DNA from: Clostridiales bacterium
Lineage (GTDB): Bacteria; Bacillota; Clostridia; Lachnospirales; Lachnospiraceae
Assembly: GCA_012839295.1 (NCBI GenBank)
Contig: DUNO01000013.1
Location: 124,001 to 188,000 of the forward strand
DNA length: 64,000 nt
Reading direction: 5' to 3'
Each line of letters opens with the position of its first letter. Within the stretch, counting starts at the first letter, position 1. A program made the position numbers and the translations under genes. This document shows, piece after piece, positions 16,500-25,889 of this stretch. The notes under the pieces are model-generated. The model was not told the origin of the DNA, did no database searches, and worked only from the letters and a program-made list of their open reading frames with translations.

Positions 16500-17615
16500 G
16501 TGGAAAATATTAATAATAGAGACAAAAAGAATACGAATAAGATCAACATATCAAAATTTATTTTGTACAAGGGTGAAACCAATAAGCTGGAGATAGCTAC
16601 CGGCCTGGGTATCAGTATGCCGACAGTACTGCAAAATGTAAAGGATTTGATGAAGGACGGTATTGTTGCGGAAATCGGCAGCTACCAGTCCACCGGAGGA
16701 AGAAAGGCGAAAGCCATATCGATTATTGGGACTACAAGATATTCCGTCGGGATCGACATAACGAGGGAGCATATCAGCTTTGTGCTGCTGAACCTGAAGG
16801 GAGAGTTAATCAAAACCAACCGCATCCGTAAAGGGTTTGAAAATAGCCTGGACTATAACGAGGCCTTGAAGCAGGAGTTAAATGAATTCATCAGCTCCGC
16901 AGAGATAGATGAGGAGAAAATCCTGGGAGTGGGCATCGCACTGCCAGGGATCATTGACCAGGAAAATGAGATTTTAATCAAATCACATATATTACAGCTT
17001 GGCAATATCAGCTTAAAGAACCTAAGCCAGATACTTCCTTATCAGGTGCGGTATGAGAATGATGCCAACAGTGCGGCCCGTGCAGAATTAAACTTTGCGG
17101 ACAGGAATGCGATCTATCTGTCCCTCAGCAATACGGTTGGAGGCGCCGTTTATTTTAATAATTCCATCTACAAGGGAGATAATTACCGGAGTGCGGAATT
17201 CGGACATATGGTCATTGTACCGGAGGGCAAGCAGTGCTATTGTGGTAAAAAGGGCTGTGTGGATGCTTATTGCTCAGCGAAGGTGTTATCAGGATATTCG
17301 GATGATAATCTGGAGGAATTTTTCCGTCTGTTGGAGGAAAAGGATGAAGGGGCTCTGGCCATATGGGAGCAGTACCTGGAATACCTGGCAATTACGGTGA
17401 CAAACCTTAGGATGGCCTTTGACTGCGACATTGTATTAGGGGGCTATATCGGAAGGTATGTATCGAAGTACATGCCGCAGCTAGGCAGGAAGGTTTTGGA
17501 GTATAATTTGTTTGAAAACGACACCACTTACCTGAAGCCCTGTAAATATCAGAGGGAAGCCAGCGCAATGGGTATTGCGATGAGCTTTATCGAAATGTTT
17601 TTTGAAACCCTGTAA
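16500..17615 (+). CDS. ROK-family transcriptional regulator
   Basis: A 371-residue protein with an N-terminal winged helix-turn-helix (NKLEIATGLGISMPTVLQNV, about residues 28-47) and a ROK sugar-kinase-like domain. The ROK zinc site is visible as CYCGKKGCVDAYCS, and the sugar pocket as the ENDANSAARAE and EFGHM segments. Such XylR/NagC-type proteins repress sugar genes until a sugar or sugar phosphate binds. It begins with GTG after a weak AAAGTGAG site. It sits before a polyol-type dehydrogenase, a fructokinase and a sugar importer, its likely targets. Confidence 0.88.
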   Translation: MENINNRDKKNTNKINISKFILYKGETNKLEIATGLGISMPTVLQNVKDLMKDGIVAEIGSYQSTGGRKAKAISIIGTTRYSVGIDITREHISFVLLNLKGELIKTNRIRKGFENSLDYNEALKQELNEFISSAEIDEEKILGVGIALPGIIDQENEILIKSHILQLGNISLKNLSQILPYQVRYENDANSAARAELNFADRNAIYLSLSNTVGGAVYFNNSIYKGDNYRSAEFGHMVIVPEGKQCYCGKKGCVDAYCSAKVLSGYSDDNLEEFFRLLEEKDEGALAIWEQYLEYLAITVTNLRMAFDCDIVLGGYIGRYVSKYMPQLGRKVLEYNLFENDTTYLKPCKYQREASAMGIAMSFIEMFFETL

Positions 17616-17634
17616 ATTTAATCATTAATAAAGG

Positions 17635-17678
17635 GATGTCCCTGGAGCCGGTTCCTTCCGGCTCCGGGGACATCTTTA
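17635..17678 (+). terminator. Terminator after the ROK gene
   Basis: Long stem GATGTCCC-T-GGAGCCGG / CCGGCTCC-G-GGGACATC with a 6-nt loop, followed by TTTAT. The rest of 17679-17822 shows no gene. Confidence 0.75.
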
Positions 17679-17822
17679 TCTTGATATAAAGGTAACCGGG
17701 TGTTTGCTACTGCTGCGTTCATCAGACGCAACCGAGGATTTGGGAGGTGCAGGAAGGTTGGAGATACAGAGCTGCCTGCTGTCTTTTTTAGAGAGATTTG
17801 TGCAGTAGTGACTAAATTCATC

Positions 17823-17853
17823 TTGACAAAATTCGCTGGAAGAGCAATAATAT
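17823..17853 (+). promoter_or_regulatory. Candidate promoter of the dehydrogenase-fructokinase pair
   Basis: TTGACA at 17823-17828, then TAATAT at 17848-17853 with a 19-nt spacer; another TATAAT lies at 17851. Spacing is loose, which may mean the promoter is activator-dependent. Confidence 0.45.
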
Positions 17854-17933
17854 AATTACTTTGATAAAACATTTTATAAAAGAGGAAAAGTGGAAAGTAA
17901 AAATAAAATGATCCAAAGAAAGGAGTATTACCT

Positions 17934-18959
17934 ATGCTGCAACAAATCATGACCGCACCTGGTGAAATTCAATTTAAAGAAGTACCTGTTCCTGAGATTA
18001 CGGAGGATCAGGTATTAATAAAAATAATGAACATAGGAGTCTGCGGTTCAGACATCCACGTATACCACGGAGAGCACCCCTTTACCTCCTATCCGGTTAC
18101 ACAGGGACATGAGGTTTCCGGGGAGATCGTAGAGGTAGGCAAAAATGCAGGGGAATTCAAGGTTGGCCAGAAGGTTACCATCCAGCCCCAGGTAGTGTGC
18201 GGAGAGTGCTATCCCTGCCGCCACGGCAAATATAATTTATGCGAAAGCTTGAAGGTAATGGGCTTCCAGACTACCGGAACCGCCTCCCACTATTTTGCGG
18301 TAGATAAACAGAAGGTTACCGTACTTCCTGAAACCATGAGCTTTGAGGAAGGCGCCATGATTGAACCTTTGGCAGTGGCAGTGCATGCCGTAAGGCAGGC
18401 AGGGGATGTAACCGGGCTTAAGATCGTCGTATTAGGTGCCGGCCCCATTGGAAACCTGGTGGCACAGGCCGCAAAGGGAATGGGTGCGGAAAGCGTGATG
18501 ATTACGGACATCAGTGACCTGCGCCTGCAGATGGCAAAGGAATGCCGAGCTGACTACTGTGTCAATACAAAATCAGAGAATTTGAATGATGCGGTCTTAA
18601 AGGCCTTTGGCCCTGATAAAGCGGATATTATCTATGACTGTGCAGGAAACAATGTTACCATGGGCCAGGCAATCCAATACGCCCGGAAAGGCAGCACCAT
18701 CATACTGGTTGCAGTATTTGCGGGGATGGCTACCGTGGATCTTGCCCTTGCCAATGACCATGAGCTGGACATTAAGAGCACGATGATGTACCGGAACGAG
18801 GATTATATTGACGCCATCCGCCTGGTAAATGAGCAGAAGGTTCAGCTAAAGCCGCTTATCAGCAAGACCTTTGCATTCCAGGACTATCTGGAGGCCTACC
18901 ATTATATCGAGGCTAACCGTGAAACTACCATGAAGGTTATCATTAATGTGCAGGAATAA
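17934..18959 (+). CDS. Zinc-dependent medium-chain alcohol dehydrogenase
   Basis: A 341-residue MDR enzyme. Catalytic zinc ligands are in GVCGSDIHVYHGEHP and GHEVSG; the structural zinc site is CGECYPCRHGKYNLC; the NAD-binding Rossmann motif is VVLGAGPIGNL. It is closest in layout to sorbitol/threonine dehydrogenases (NAD-linked oxidation of a polyol or a hydroxy acid). Followed by a fructokinase gene in the same direction, it fits conversion of a polyol such as sorbitol or mannitol to fructose, or a related sugar alcohol. The exact substrate is inferred. Confidence 0.88.
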   Translation: MLQQIMTAPGEIQFKEVPVPEITEDQVLIKIMNIGVCGSDIHVYHGEHPFTSYPVTQGHEVSGEIVEVGKNAGEFKVGQKVTIQPQVVCGECYPCRHGKYNLCESLKVMGFQTTGTASHYFAVDKQKVTVLPETMSFEEGAMIEPLAVAVHAVRQAGDVTGLKIVVLGAGPIGNLVAQAAKGMGAESVMITDISDLRLQMAKECRADYCVNTKSENLNDAVLKAFGPDKADIIYDCAGNNVTMGQAIQYARKGSTIILVAVFAGMATVDLALANDHELDIKSTMMYRNEDYIDAIRLVNEQKVQLKPLISKTFAFQDYLEAYHYIEANRETTMKVIINVQE

Positions 18960-19050
18960 GACTCTGGGAATAAACATAGAAATAATGCGGTAAGTACTTT
19001 CTTCACAATATATAAAGGTGCCATAGGCGCCTGCGGAAAAGAGGTTAAAT

Positions 19051-20010
19051 ATGTACGATGTAGTTGCTCTTGGTGAGCTGTTAATTGATTTTACCCCCAG
19101 CGGGAAAAGCGGTCAGGGAAATGACCTGTTTGAAGCCAATCCGGGCGGTGCCCCCTGTAATGTACTGTCCATGCTCGCGAAATGCAATAAGTCCACTGCC
19201 TTTATCGGCAAAGTCGGCAACGATATCTTTGGCCACCTGCTCAAAAATACCCTGAAGGAAGTAGGGATAGATGATACTGGATTAAGGATGTCGGATGACG
19301 TCCGGACCACGCTGGCCTTTGTCAAGATTGACGGGACGGGGGACAGGAGCTTTGCTTTTTACCGTAATCCCGGGGCGGATATGCAATTGACGGAAGACGA
19401 AGTGGATGAAGCAATCATACAGAAGGCTAAGATATTCCATTTCGGAACCTTGTCCATGACTCATGAGGAAGTACGTAAAGCGACGAAAAAAGCAATTTCC
19501 ACCGCAAAGAATAACAAAGCCCTGGTTTCCTTTGACCCGAACTACAGGCCGCCTCTGTGGGATAGCCCGGCAACGGCCATAGAGCAGATGAAGTACGGGT
19601 GCTCGGTCTGTGACATTCTAAAAATAGAAGAGGATGAGCTTTCCCTCATGACAGGACAGAAGGGCATTGATGACGGGGTGAAGTATTTGCAGGAAAACTA
19701 CCATATTCCCTTTATCCTGGTTACCTCCGGCGCAAAGGGCAGCAGGGCTTACTGCAATGGTGTGGGCGCTTTTAAACAGGCACTTGTAACAGATAAAACC
19801 GTTGATACGACGGGAGCAGGAGACACCTTCCTCGGCTCTTGCCTATCCTATATTTTAGAACATCCCATAGAAGAAATGAATCAGGAGAAGCTGGAGGAAA
19901 TGCTCCTATTTGCGAATGGAGCGGCTTCCCTGGTAACAACAAGAAAAGGCGCTATTAAATCAATGCCGGCACTTGACGAAGTGGAGCATTGGATTTCTAC
20001 CTTCCGTTAA
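19051..20010 (+). CDS. scrK: PfkB-family fructokinase
   Basis: A 319-residue PfkB kinase: ALGELLIDFTPSG at the N-terminus, the PfkB signature (GGAPCNV; later SFDPNYRPPLW), and the catalytic/anion-hole motif DTTGAGDTF near residue 251. These are the marks of bacterial fructokinases (fructose to fructose-6-phosphate with ATP). It lies 91 nt after the dehydrogenase gene with no terminator between them. The symbol scrK is by family resemblance; no sucrose gene is present here. Confidence 0.87.
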   Translation: MYDVVALGELLIDFTPSGKSGQGNDLFEANPGGAPCNVLSMLAKCNKSTAFIGKVGNDIFGHLLKNTLKEVGIDDTGLRMSDDVRTTLAFVKIDGTGDRSFAFYRNPGADMQLTEDEVDEAIIQKAKIFHFGTLSMTHEEVRKATKKAISTAKNNKALVSFDPNYRPPLWDSPATAIEQMKYGCSVCDILKIEEDELSLMTGQKGIDDGVKYLQENYHIPFILVTSGAKGSRAYCNGVGAFKQALVTDKTVDTTGAGDTFLGSCLSYILEHPIEEMNQEKLEEMLLFANGAASLVTTRKGAIKSMPALDEVEHWISTFR

Positions 20011-20017
20011 AGAATAA

Positions 20018-20076
20018 GCAAAGCAGGGTCCCGGAGACGGTTTTCATGCCGTCCTTCGGGATCCTGCTTTGCTTTT
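20018..20076. terminator. Terminator between fructokinase and YesN genes
   Basis: A long interrupted stem GCAAAGCAGG.TCCCG / CGGGATCCTGCTTTGC followed by TTTT, placed between the two converging genes. Confidence 0.75.
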
Positions 20077-20104
20077 CTCCGGGGCAGACGGATCAGGCCG
20101 GAGT

Positions 20105-21682
20105 TTACTCCTGCTTTATCTCCTGCTTCTCCCGGTACCGTTCCGGCGTGCTGCCGGTTAATTTTTTAAAAACCCTGAAAAAATATTTTGCGTTATCATA
20201 GCCGACGGCCTTTGCAATATGATACATCTTTTTATCCGTATGAACCAGCAGCTCCTTAGCTTTGTCAATACGTATCTGGTTTAAATAGTCAACAAACTTC
20301 TGGCCGGTCCTTACCCTGAAAAGATGGCTGCAGTAGCTCCGGTTCATATAAAAGAGGGAAGATACGAATTCTACGGAGAGATCCCTCTGATAATTGTGCT
20401 GAAGATAAATCTGTATCCGCTCAATAACGTCGTCAACGGCATAGATGCTTTTCGCCCTTAACAATTCGGCAATGTTCAGGAAAAACTGCCGGTAATATTC
20501 CTTGACCTGTTCCAGCTCAAAAATATAATTCACAATATTTTGCATGCTCGAGGTTTCATTGGCTGTATTGGACTGTTCCAGGTAATAGTTCATCATGGTA
20601 CGGACCTGCTCCGTCAGCTGGTAGCAATGGTATTTGACATCATTCAAGGTGCAGCCGGGAACGGTTTCATAAAAATGGAACAGCTGGTCCACCAGGCTGT
20701 CCACCTCCCTGGCCATGCCTGCCTCCAGGCGGAATAAAAACTCATCCGTCCTGCTCCACTCCAGGAATAAAGGAGCCACGGTTTTCTCATAGAAATAATG
20801 GGAGGAGCTGTGCTCGGCTATTTTCCGGCAGTTTAATGCATGGGAAGCCTCCTGGTAGGCATCATGCAGCTCCATCAGATCAGAATGGAGGAGGCTGATG
20901 CCAAAGGTTGCCCTATTATTTTCCTTCTGCTCGATGATGGGAGTGATGTCCTCAACCAGCTGCAGACAGAGGCGCCTGCTTGTAATAGGCGACCGTTCGG
21001 GGATGAAAAGAATGATGATACCCAGGCGCTCATTATTTAAATGGGGCATATACAGGGTCATATCCTGAAAGGAGCCCTCCTCCAGGAAGCTGACGATATC
21101 CTTTTCCTCCATGGGTCTGGCTGTATGCAGTACGGTAAGGAGAATATTATGGGTATTATTGATATAATTTAGCTTTTTGGAGGTAAGGACCGGCGCTTTT
21201 TTGTGATAGCCCAGGATCAGGTTTTTCAGCATCTGGATATCATATTCGTAATGGGCAGCCTCCTTCTCCTCCTCGCTGGAAACAATCTGGTTCTGGATGG
21301 CTTCCTTTGATTCCAGCTTCTTTATGGCATTGGCCACGGCTTTTTGGATATCCTCACTGGAGAAAGGCTTAAGGATATAGTCCACCGCATTTGCAGTGAT
21401 GGCATGCTTGATGTAGTCAAAATCCTTAAAGCCGCTGATTACAATGATCTGCTTCTCCGGATAATGCTCACTCAGGTAGGGCAGCAGCTGTGTGCCGTTC
21501 ATCACCGGCATCTGCATGTCCGTAATAATGATGTCCGGGTCATGTTCTTTCATCAGCTCCAAAGCAGCCTCCCCGTTCTCAGCCTCTGCAATGCAGGATA
21601 CGGTTTCCCTGATAGGCTCCAGCTTCTTTAAGGTACCCTTCCTGGTTATCGCTTCGTCATCAATTAGGATATAAGTGTACAT
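20105..21682 (-). CDS. YesN-type response regulator with AraC DNA-binding domain
   Basis: 525 residues. The receiver domain spans about 2-125, with acidic residues D8-D9, phospho-acceptor Asp55 (IIITDMQMP) and Lys in ILKPF. A middle region follows, then a C-terminal AraC-type pair of helix-turn-helix motifs (about 425-520; YFFRVFKKLTGSTPERYR is the second recognition region). Its start codon overlaps the stop of the sensor gene by one base (TAATG), so the pair is coupled. This family activates an adjacent sugar ABC importer; the divergent importer at 23600 and the 19-nt direct repeats in front of it are the likely target. Confidence 0.92.
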   Translation of the reverse strand: MYTYILIDDEAITRKGTLKKLEPIRETVSCIAEAENGEAALELMKEHDPDIIITDMQMPVMNGTQLLPYLSEHYPEKQIIVISGFKDFDYIKHAITANAVDYILKPFSSEDIQKAVANAIKKLESKEAIQNQIVSSEEEKEAAHYEYDIQMLKNLILGYHKKAPVLTSKKLNYINNTHNILLTVLHTARPMEEKDIVSFLEEGSFQDMTLYMPHLNNERLGIIILFIPERSPITSRRLCLQLVEDITPIIEQKENNRATFGISLLHSDLMELHDAYQEASHALNCRKIAEHSSSHYFYEKTVAPLFLEWSRTDEFLFRLEAGMAREVDSLVDQLFHFYETVPGCTLNDVKYHCYQLTEQVRTMMNYYLEQSNTANETSSMQNIVNYIFELEQVKEYYRQFFLNIAELLRAKSIYAVDDVIERIQIYLQHNYQRDLSVEFVSSLFYMNRSYCSHLFRVRTGQKFVDYLNQIRIDKAKELLVHTDKKMYHIAKAVGYDNAKYFFRVFKKLTGSTPERYREKQEIKQE

Positions 21683-23424
21683 TAACGTCCCCCTTCCAAT
21701 ACGGGTAATTTTATCTCGACGGTTGTACCGGCGCCCTCTGTGCTGCGTACAAAAAGGCCGTAGCCCTTTCCGTAATAAAGCTCAATTCTGGTGTGGATGT
21801 TCTTTAGCCCGATGCTTTGCTTGTCACGGTGTCCCAGCTCCGTGAAGGTAGCCTCCTGCCTTAATTTATCCTGGAGCTCCTTCAGCTGTAAGGGGTTCAT
21901 GCCCTTCCCGTCATCGGTCACTTCAATATAAAGGTGTTTTTGGTCAAGCCTTGCGGTAATGTCAATCCTGGAGCCTACATGGCAGTACTGGAGTCCGTGG
22001 AATAATGCATTTTCTACCAGGGGCTGCAGGATCAGCTTCAGGACATGCTGACTGCGGATGGCTTCAGGAATCCGGATGTTTAAGTCAAAATTATCACTGA
22101 ACCTGATCTTTTGGATGGAAACATAGTCGCGGACATGGTTTAGCTCGTCCTGGACAGTCACCATTTCGCTCTTTGTTTTGATGGCGTAGCGGAACATATT
22201 ACCTAAGGACATGGCCATGGTAGCGATCCGTTCATTCCCCTCGATAAAGGCAATACTGTTGATGGATTCCAGCGTATTAAATAAAAAATGTGAGTTAATC
22301 CAGGCCTCCAGGGATTTCATCTGGGAGTCCAGGGTGATCAGCTTGTTCTGGTAGTCCCTTTTGATGGAGATATTTAATTCATCCACCATGGAATTGTATT
22401 CATTATAGAGTACGCCGATTTCGTCATTCCGATTCAGGTAGCGGCCGGTCAAGGTCAGGTGGCTGCCGTGCTGGGATGCCATTTTATCGCTGAGATGGGT
22501 GATCGGTTTGGTCAGGCTGTTGGAAAAAATGATGGAAAGGACAATAGTCCCGGCCATACAGAAGACGGCGATGATCAGCAAAAGTACTTCTGTCAGGTTA
22601 TAGGCCTTGTACAGCTCATCGTAGTTAAATACGGCGGACAGTGACAGCTGGTCTAGATCCAGGCCGGTTTTGAATATTTTTTTATTCTTTTCCGTAAAAT
22701 TACTCTTAAGCTGGTTTATATTGGTATACAGGATTTGGTTGTTGTTCTTGTTCTCAATGGACAATAAGGTGATGCTTGGCAGGGTATTGACAGGGCTTAA
22801 GTCAAACATGGCGGGATTGCAGTCGATGATCAGGGTACCAAGGAATTCGTGGGTATAGACATCATAAAGGCTTTTGGCAAAAAACAGGCTCTCCCTTTTA
22901 CCGGTAAACATATTGTGCTCTGCAATGGAGCTGATATATAATTTCCCGTTCAATACCGAGGTCTCCTCGAGCCATTTCGCACCCTCCGGATTATAGCCGT
23001 ATACCAGGTCACCGTTCATTCCGGTATTGTAGCCGATATTAACCCCGGCAGGGGTAATGACATAAAGGCCATAAATAAAATCATAGGTGTAAAGTATATT
23101 TTCACAGATGAATTTGATGTTCTGGTTTGTTTTATAGATTTCATAGCTGGTGTGGCTGGATTTTGGGGAGGAGTAGTTCTTCAGATTTTCAATAATGGAA
23201 TATTCACCGTCGGAATAGAAGGTAAATATCCCGGCGACCTGCTCCACCTTATAGATGGTGTCATTTGCCTTGTCAGCTGCTTTCGTGAATATGTTGGAGG
23301 CTACATCATTCATTTGCTGGAAGGTGGTGGCTTTATAGCGTTCATAAGCAAATATGGTGAGAATAATTAAGGGTATAACGGATATAAGGAACAAAGTAAT
23401 AAAAAACTTATTTTTCAACTTCAT
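21682..23424 (-). CDS. YesM-type sensor histidine kinase
   Basis: 580 residues. TM1 (about 7-29), a large extracellular Cache-like sensor (about 35-275), TM2 (about 278-300), HAMP, then the His_kinase domain with the phospho-acceptor in SHFLFNTLESINS (His about 378). The HATPase region includes QPLVENALFHGL, DDGKGM and IGLKNIHTRI. This family senses extracellular sugars, sometimes through a binding protein. It is the first gene of the two-gene minus-strand operon with the YesN regulator. Confidence 0.93.
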   Translation of the reverse strand: MKLKNKFFITLFLISVIPLIILTIFAYERYKATTFQQMNDVASNIFTKAADKANDTIYKVEQVAGIFTFYSDGEYSIIENLKNYSSPKSSHTSYEIYKTNQNIKFICENILYTYDFIYGLYVITPAGVNIGYNTGMNGDLVYGYNPEGAKWLEETSVLNGKLYISSIAEHNMFTGKRESLFFAKSLYDVYTHEFLGTLIIDCNPAMFDLSPVNTLPSITLLSIENKNNNQILYTNINQLKSNFTEKNKKIFKTGLDLDQLSLSAVFNYDELYKAYNLTEVLLLIIAVFCMAGTIVLSIIFSNSLTKPITHLSDKMASQHGSHLTLTGRYLNRNDEIGVLYNEYNSMVDELNISIKRDYQNKLITLDSQMKSLEAWINSHFLFNTLESINSIAFIEGNERIATMAMSLGNMFRYAIKTKSEMVTVQDELNHVRDYVSIQKIRFSDNFDLNIRIPEAIRSQHVLKLILQPLVENALFHGLQYCHVGSRIDITARLDQKHLYIEVTDDGKGMNPLQLKELQDKLRQEATFTELGHRDKQSIGLKNIHTRIELYYGKGYGLFVRSTEGAGTTVEIKLPVLEGGR

Positions 23425-23448
23425 AAAAACCTCCTATAGCATGGAACG

Positions 23449-23510
23449 AAGGGAGTTGCACCAGTTATATGAAAAATCCACTAACGATACAGTTTCGCAA
23501 TCACCCAGTT
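23449..23510. repeat. Intergenic repeat element, copy 1
   Basis: Starts AAGGGAGTTG and ends with a 20-nt block AGTTTCGCAATCACCCAGTT (23491-23510) that matches 18 of 20 positions with 34203-34222. A shared TATGAAAA lies between. Like copy 2, it sits just upstream of a minus-strand gene start. Confidence 0.6.
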
Positions 23511-23568
23511 ATCCAACAAAAGTATACCACAACATCCAACAAAAATATACCAAGGTTATGATAATATT
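23511..23568 (+). promoter_or_regulatory. Direct-repeat activator site and promoter of the sugar importer
   Basis: Two 19-nt direct repeats, ATCCAACAAAAGTATACCA (23511-23529) and its near-copy (23534-23552, one mismatch), with a 23-nt period. The second covers the expected -35 position of a promoter with TATGAT (23557-23562) or TAATAT (23563-23568) as -10. No good -35 hexamer is present. This is the arrangement expected for an AraC-type activator, so the YesN regulator is the best candidate. Confidence 0.7.
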
Positions 23569-23599
23569 AATTTATAAATAAAAGGAGGCTACAATAATT

Positions 23600-24919
23600 A
23601 TGAAAAAATTATTATCTTTAATTCTTTCCTTAGTACTGGTTGTGTCGGTATTAAGCGGATGCAGTTCAGGCAAGGATAATTCCGATGGAAACTCTGCCTC
23701 GAACGGTGGCGCATCCGGTTCCGGGGAGAAAACAGTAATAACATTTATGTGCTCAGGAACTCAGGCGACTGAGGGAGAGGACTTTGAAACACAGACCCTT
23801 AAGAAAATGGTGGAAGCCAAATTCCCGAATGTGACCCTGGAGGTTACAAAATTACCGGATGACCAGTATTATACCTCATTAAAGACAAAGCTGGCTACTG
23901 GTGAGGCTCCTGATATCATGTGGGTACAGCCCCGTAATGCAGGTGCAAATGCAGTATATGCCCTTGCCAAAGCTGGTTATTTGGCAGACCTGTCAGATTT
24001 AAATGCAGCTAAGACGGTACCTGGTACAGGGGATTTTAATTATGACGGAAAAGTATATGCAATCCCCTGCGGCGTTCAATTCCTTGGTGCCTATTATAAT
24101 AAGGATATGTTCGAGGCAAATGGTATTGAAGTGCCCACGGACTGGGATTCCTTCCTCGCTGCCTGCGAAACCTTGAAAAATGCAGGAATCCAGCCAATCG
24201 TTATGGGTGATAAGGATGCTTATGTAATGCAGTTTGGTTTATATCAGCTTGCTGCCAACGTAGTTTATCCTAAGAATGCGGAATATGACAACCAGCTGGC
24301 AGACGGCACAACAAAGTTTACGGATAAGGATACCTGGGACAGGGTACTAAGCATGTACAGCGAGCTATATGAAAAAGGCTATATCGAGAAAGGCTCCCTG
24401 GGAATCGGTGCATCCCAGGCCATCCAGCAGTTCATTGACGGACAGGCTGCCATGACCTTTGACGGTACCTTCAACGCTGCAGCCATCAAGGCTTCCGGCG
24501 CCGCAGATTTTGAAAGAGGCTATTTCCCGCTTCCTGGCAATGCAGCCGGTGGAACTACGTACGTAGCCGGTGCCCCCGGAGCAGGTCCTGCAGTTTATGC
24601 AGAATCAAAGAATGCAGAGCTATGCAAGCAGATCTTGGAATATTGGTTTGACGCAGAATCTGATTTATGCAAGGCTTTCCAGAACAACCCAAGATTCATC
24701 ACCTCCTATGAAGGAGCTCCTGTAGATCCGTTGTTCAACGATTTCATTGATGCCTATAGCAAGGGAAATTCCTTCTACTGGTGTAATCAGGCATGGCCGG
24801 CAGGAACAGAGAATGAAATGGAAGCTTTATTTGGAGAGCATATCGGTGGTCAGGGTACTACCATCCAGCAGATAACTCAGGGTATGCAAAACAAGTTCGA
24901 AGAATTATATACCGAATAG
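23600..24919 (+). CDS. Sugar ABC transporter substrate-binding lipoprotein
   Basis: 439 residues. Lipoprotein signal with lipobox LSGC (Cys about 21), then a Gly/Ser/Asn-rich linker. The body is a family-1 extracellular solute-binding protein (for example GVQFLGAYYNKDMFEANGIEVPTDWDSF). It captures a sugar or oligosaccharide outside the membrane and hands it to the two permeases downstream. No ATPase gene is in the cluster, so a shared MsmK-type ATPase elsewhere is probable. AAAGGAGG precedes the ATG. Confidence 0.93.
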   Translation: MKKLLSLILSLVLVVSVLSGCSSGKDNSDGNSASNGGASGSGEKTVITFMCSGTQATEGEDFETQTLKKMVEAKFPNVTLEVTKLPDDQYYTSLKTKLATGEAPDIMWVQPRNAGANAVYALAKAGYLADLSDLNAAKTVPGTGDFNYDGKVYAIPCGVQFLGAYYNKDMFEANGIEVPTDWDSFLAACETLKNAGIQPIVMGDKDAYVMQFGLYQLAANVVYPKNAEYDNQLADGTTKFTDKDTWDRVLSMYSELYEKGYIEKGSLGIGASQAIQQFIDGQAAMTFDGTFNAAAIKASGAADFERGYFPLPGNAAGGTTYVAGAPGAGPAVYAESKNAELCKQILEYWFDAESDLCKAFQNNPRFITSYEGAPVDPLFNDFIDAYSKGNSFYWCNQAWPAGTENEMEALFGEHIGGQGTTIQQITQGMQNKFEELYTE

Positions 24920-24937
24920 GGTAAGAAAGCAAATAGG

Positions 24938-24962
24938 GGCAGTTACATGCATTGTAGCTGCC
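24938..24962 (+). promoter_or_regulatory. Intercistronic stem-loop after the binding-protein gene
   Basis: GGCAGTTAC / GTAGCTGCC with a 7-nt loop and TTTATT after. It probably lowers or stabilises transcripts so that binding protein exceeds permease, a common design in such operons. Confidence 0.6.
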
Positions 24963-24989
24963 TTTATTATCAGAAAGGAGCCAGTAGAA

Positions 24990-25889
24990 ATGCAAAAAAA
25001 GCGAAAAGAAAAATCCCTTGTGATGACAAACCGTATGTATCTCTTTCTTATCCCGGCTTTAACAATGTTTGTTATTTTTTGGGTAATACCTTTGCTGATG
25101 TTGTTTCGTTATAGTATTACAAATTTCAATGGAATAAACCAAAATTATGATTATGTAGGCTTTAAGAATTTTATTACATTATGGAAAGAGAATATAATCG
25201 GTATCTCAATTAAGAATACCGTAACATATACAGTGATTCTGGTGTTTGTAAGTAATGTGGCCGGTTTAGCCCTGGCAATGGCCTTGAATGCGAAAATCAG
25301 GATGAAGGGCTTTTACCGGACAGCAGCGTACCTTCCCACCCTATTCAGCGCCATTGTCATTGGCTTTATCTGGACCTATGTCTATATGCCAAGCAATGGA
25401 CTGATTGCAACCTTAATGAACCAGGTTGGCATGGACGGCTCAAAATTCAATATACTTGCCGGCTTTAAATCAGCGCTCTATGGAATCACCATAGTTGATA
25501 TCTGGAAGAACATCGGTACGGCCATGATCATATATCTGGCTGGACTGCAGACCATCGATGAAAGCATGCTGGAGGCGGGGCAGATTGATGGATGCACGGG
25601 CTTCCAGCTCATGAGGTATGTGAAGCTCCCTTTAATATCCGCTACAATTACCATCAATGTAATCTTGAGTGTTATTGCCGGACTGAAGGCCTTCGACTAT
25701 GTGTTCATCATGACCAATGGAGGACCCGGTAAATCTACGAACACCTTAATGTATACCATTTATAAAATAGCCTTCACGGACCAGATGCTGGGGAAATCGG
25801 CGGCCTTGAGCGTTATAGCCTTTATTGTGATTATTGCAATAACAATCGTCATGCTGTTCTTTATGAATAAAAGGGAGGTTGAGCTGTAA
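24990..25889 (+). CDS. Sugar ABC transporter permease (MalF-like)
   Basis: 299 residues with six membrane helices and the cytoplasmic EAA loop (EAGQIDGCTGFQLMRYVKLP) that contacts the ATPase. Start ATG follows GAAAGGAG. It overlaps the next permease by one base (TAATG), so the two subunits are made in equal amounts. It belongs with the lipoprotein at 23600. Confidence 0.92.
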   Translation: MQKKRKEKSLVMTNRMYLFLIPALTMFVIFWVIPLLMLFRYSITNFNGINQNYDYVGFKNFITLWKENIIGISIKNTVTYTVILVFVSNVAGLALAMALNAKIRMKGFYRTAAYLPTLFSAIVIGFIWTYVYMPSNGLIATLMNQVGMDGSKFNILAGFKSALYGITIVDIWKNIGTAMIIYLAGLQTIDESMLEAGQIDGCTGFQLMRYVKLPLISATITINVILSVIAGLKAFDYVFIMTNGGPGKSTNTLMYTIYKIAFTDQMLGKSAALSVIAFIVIIAITIVMLFFMNKREVEL

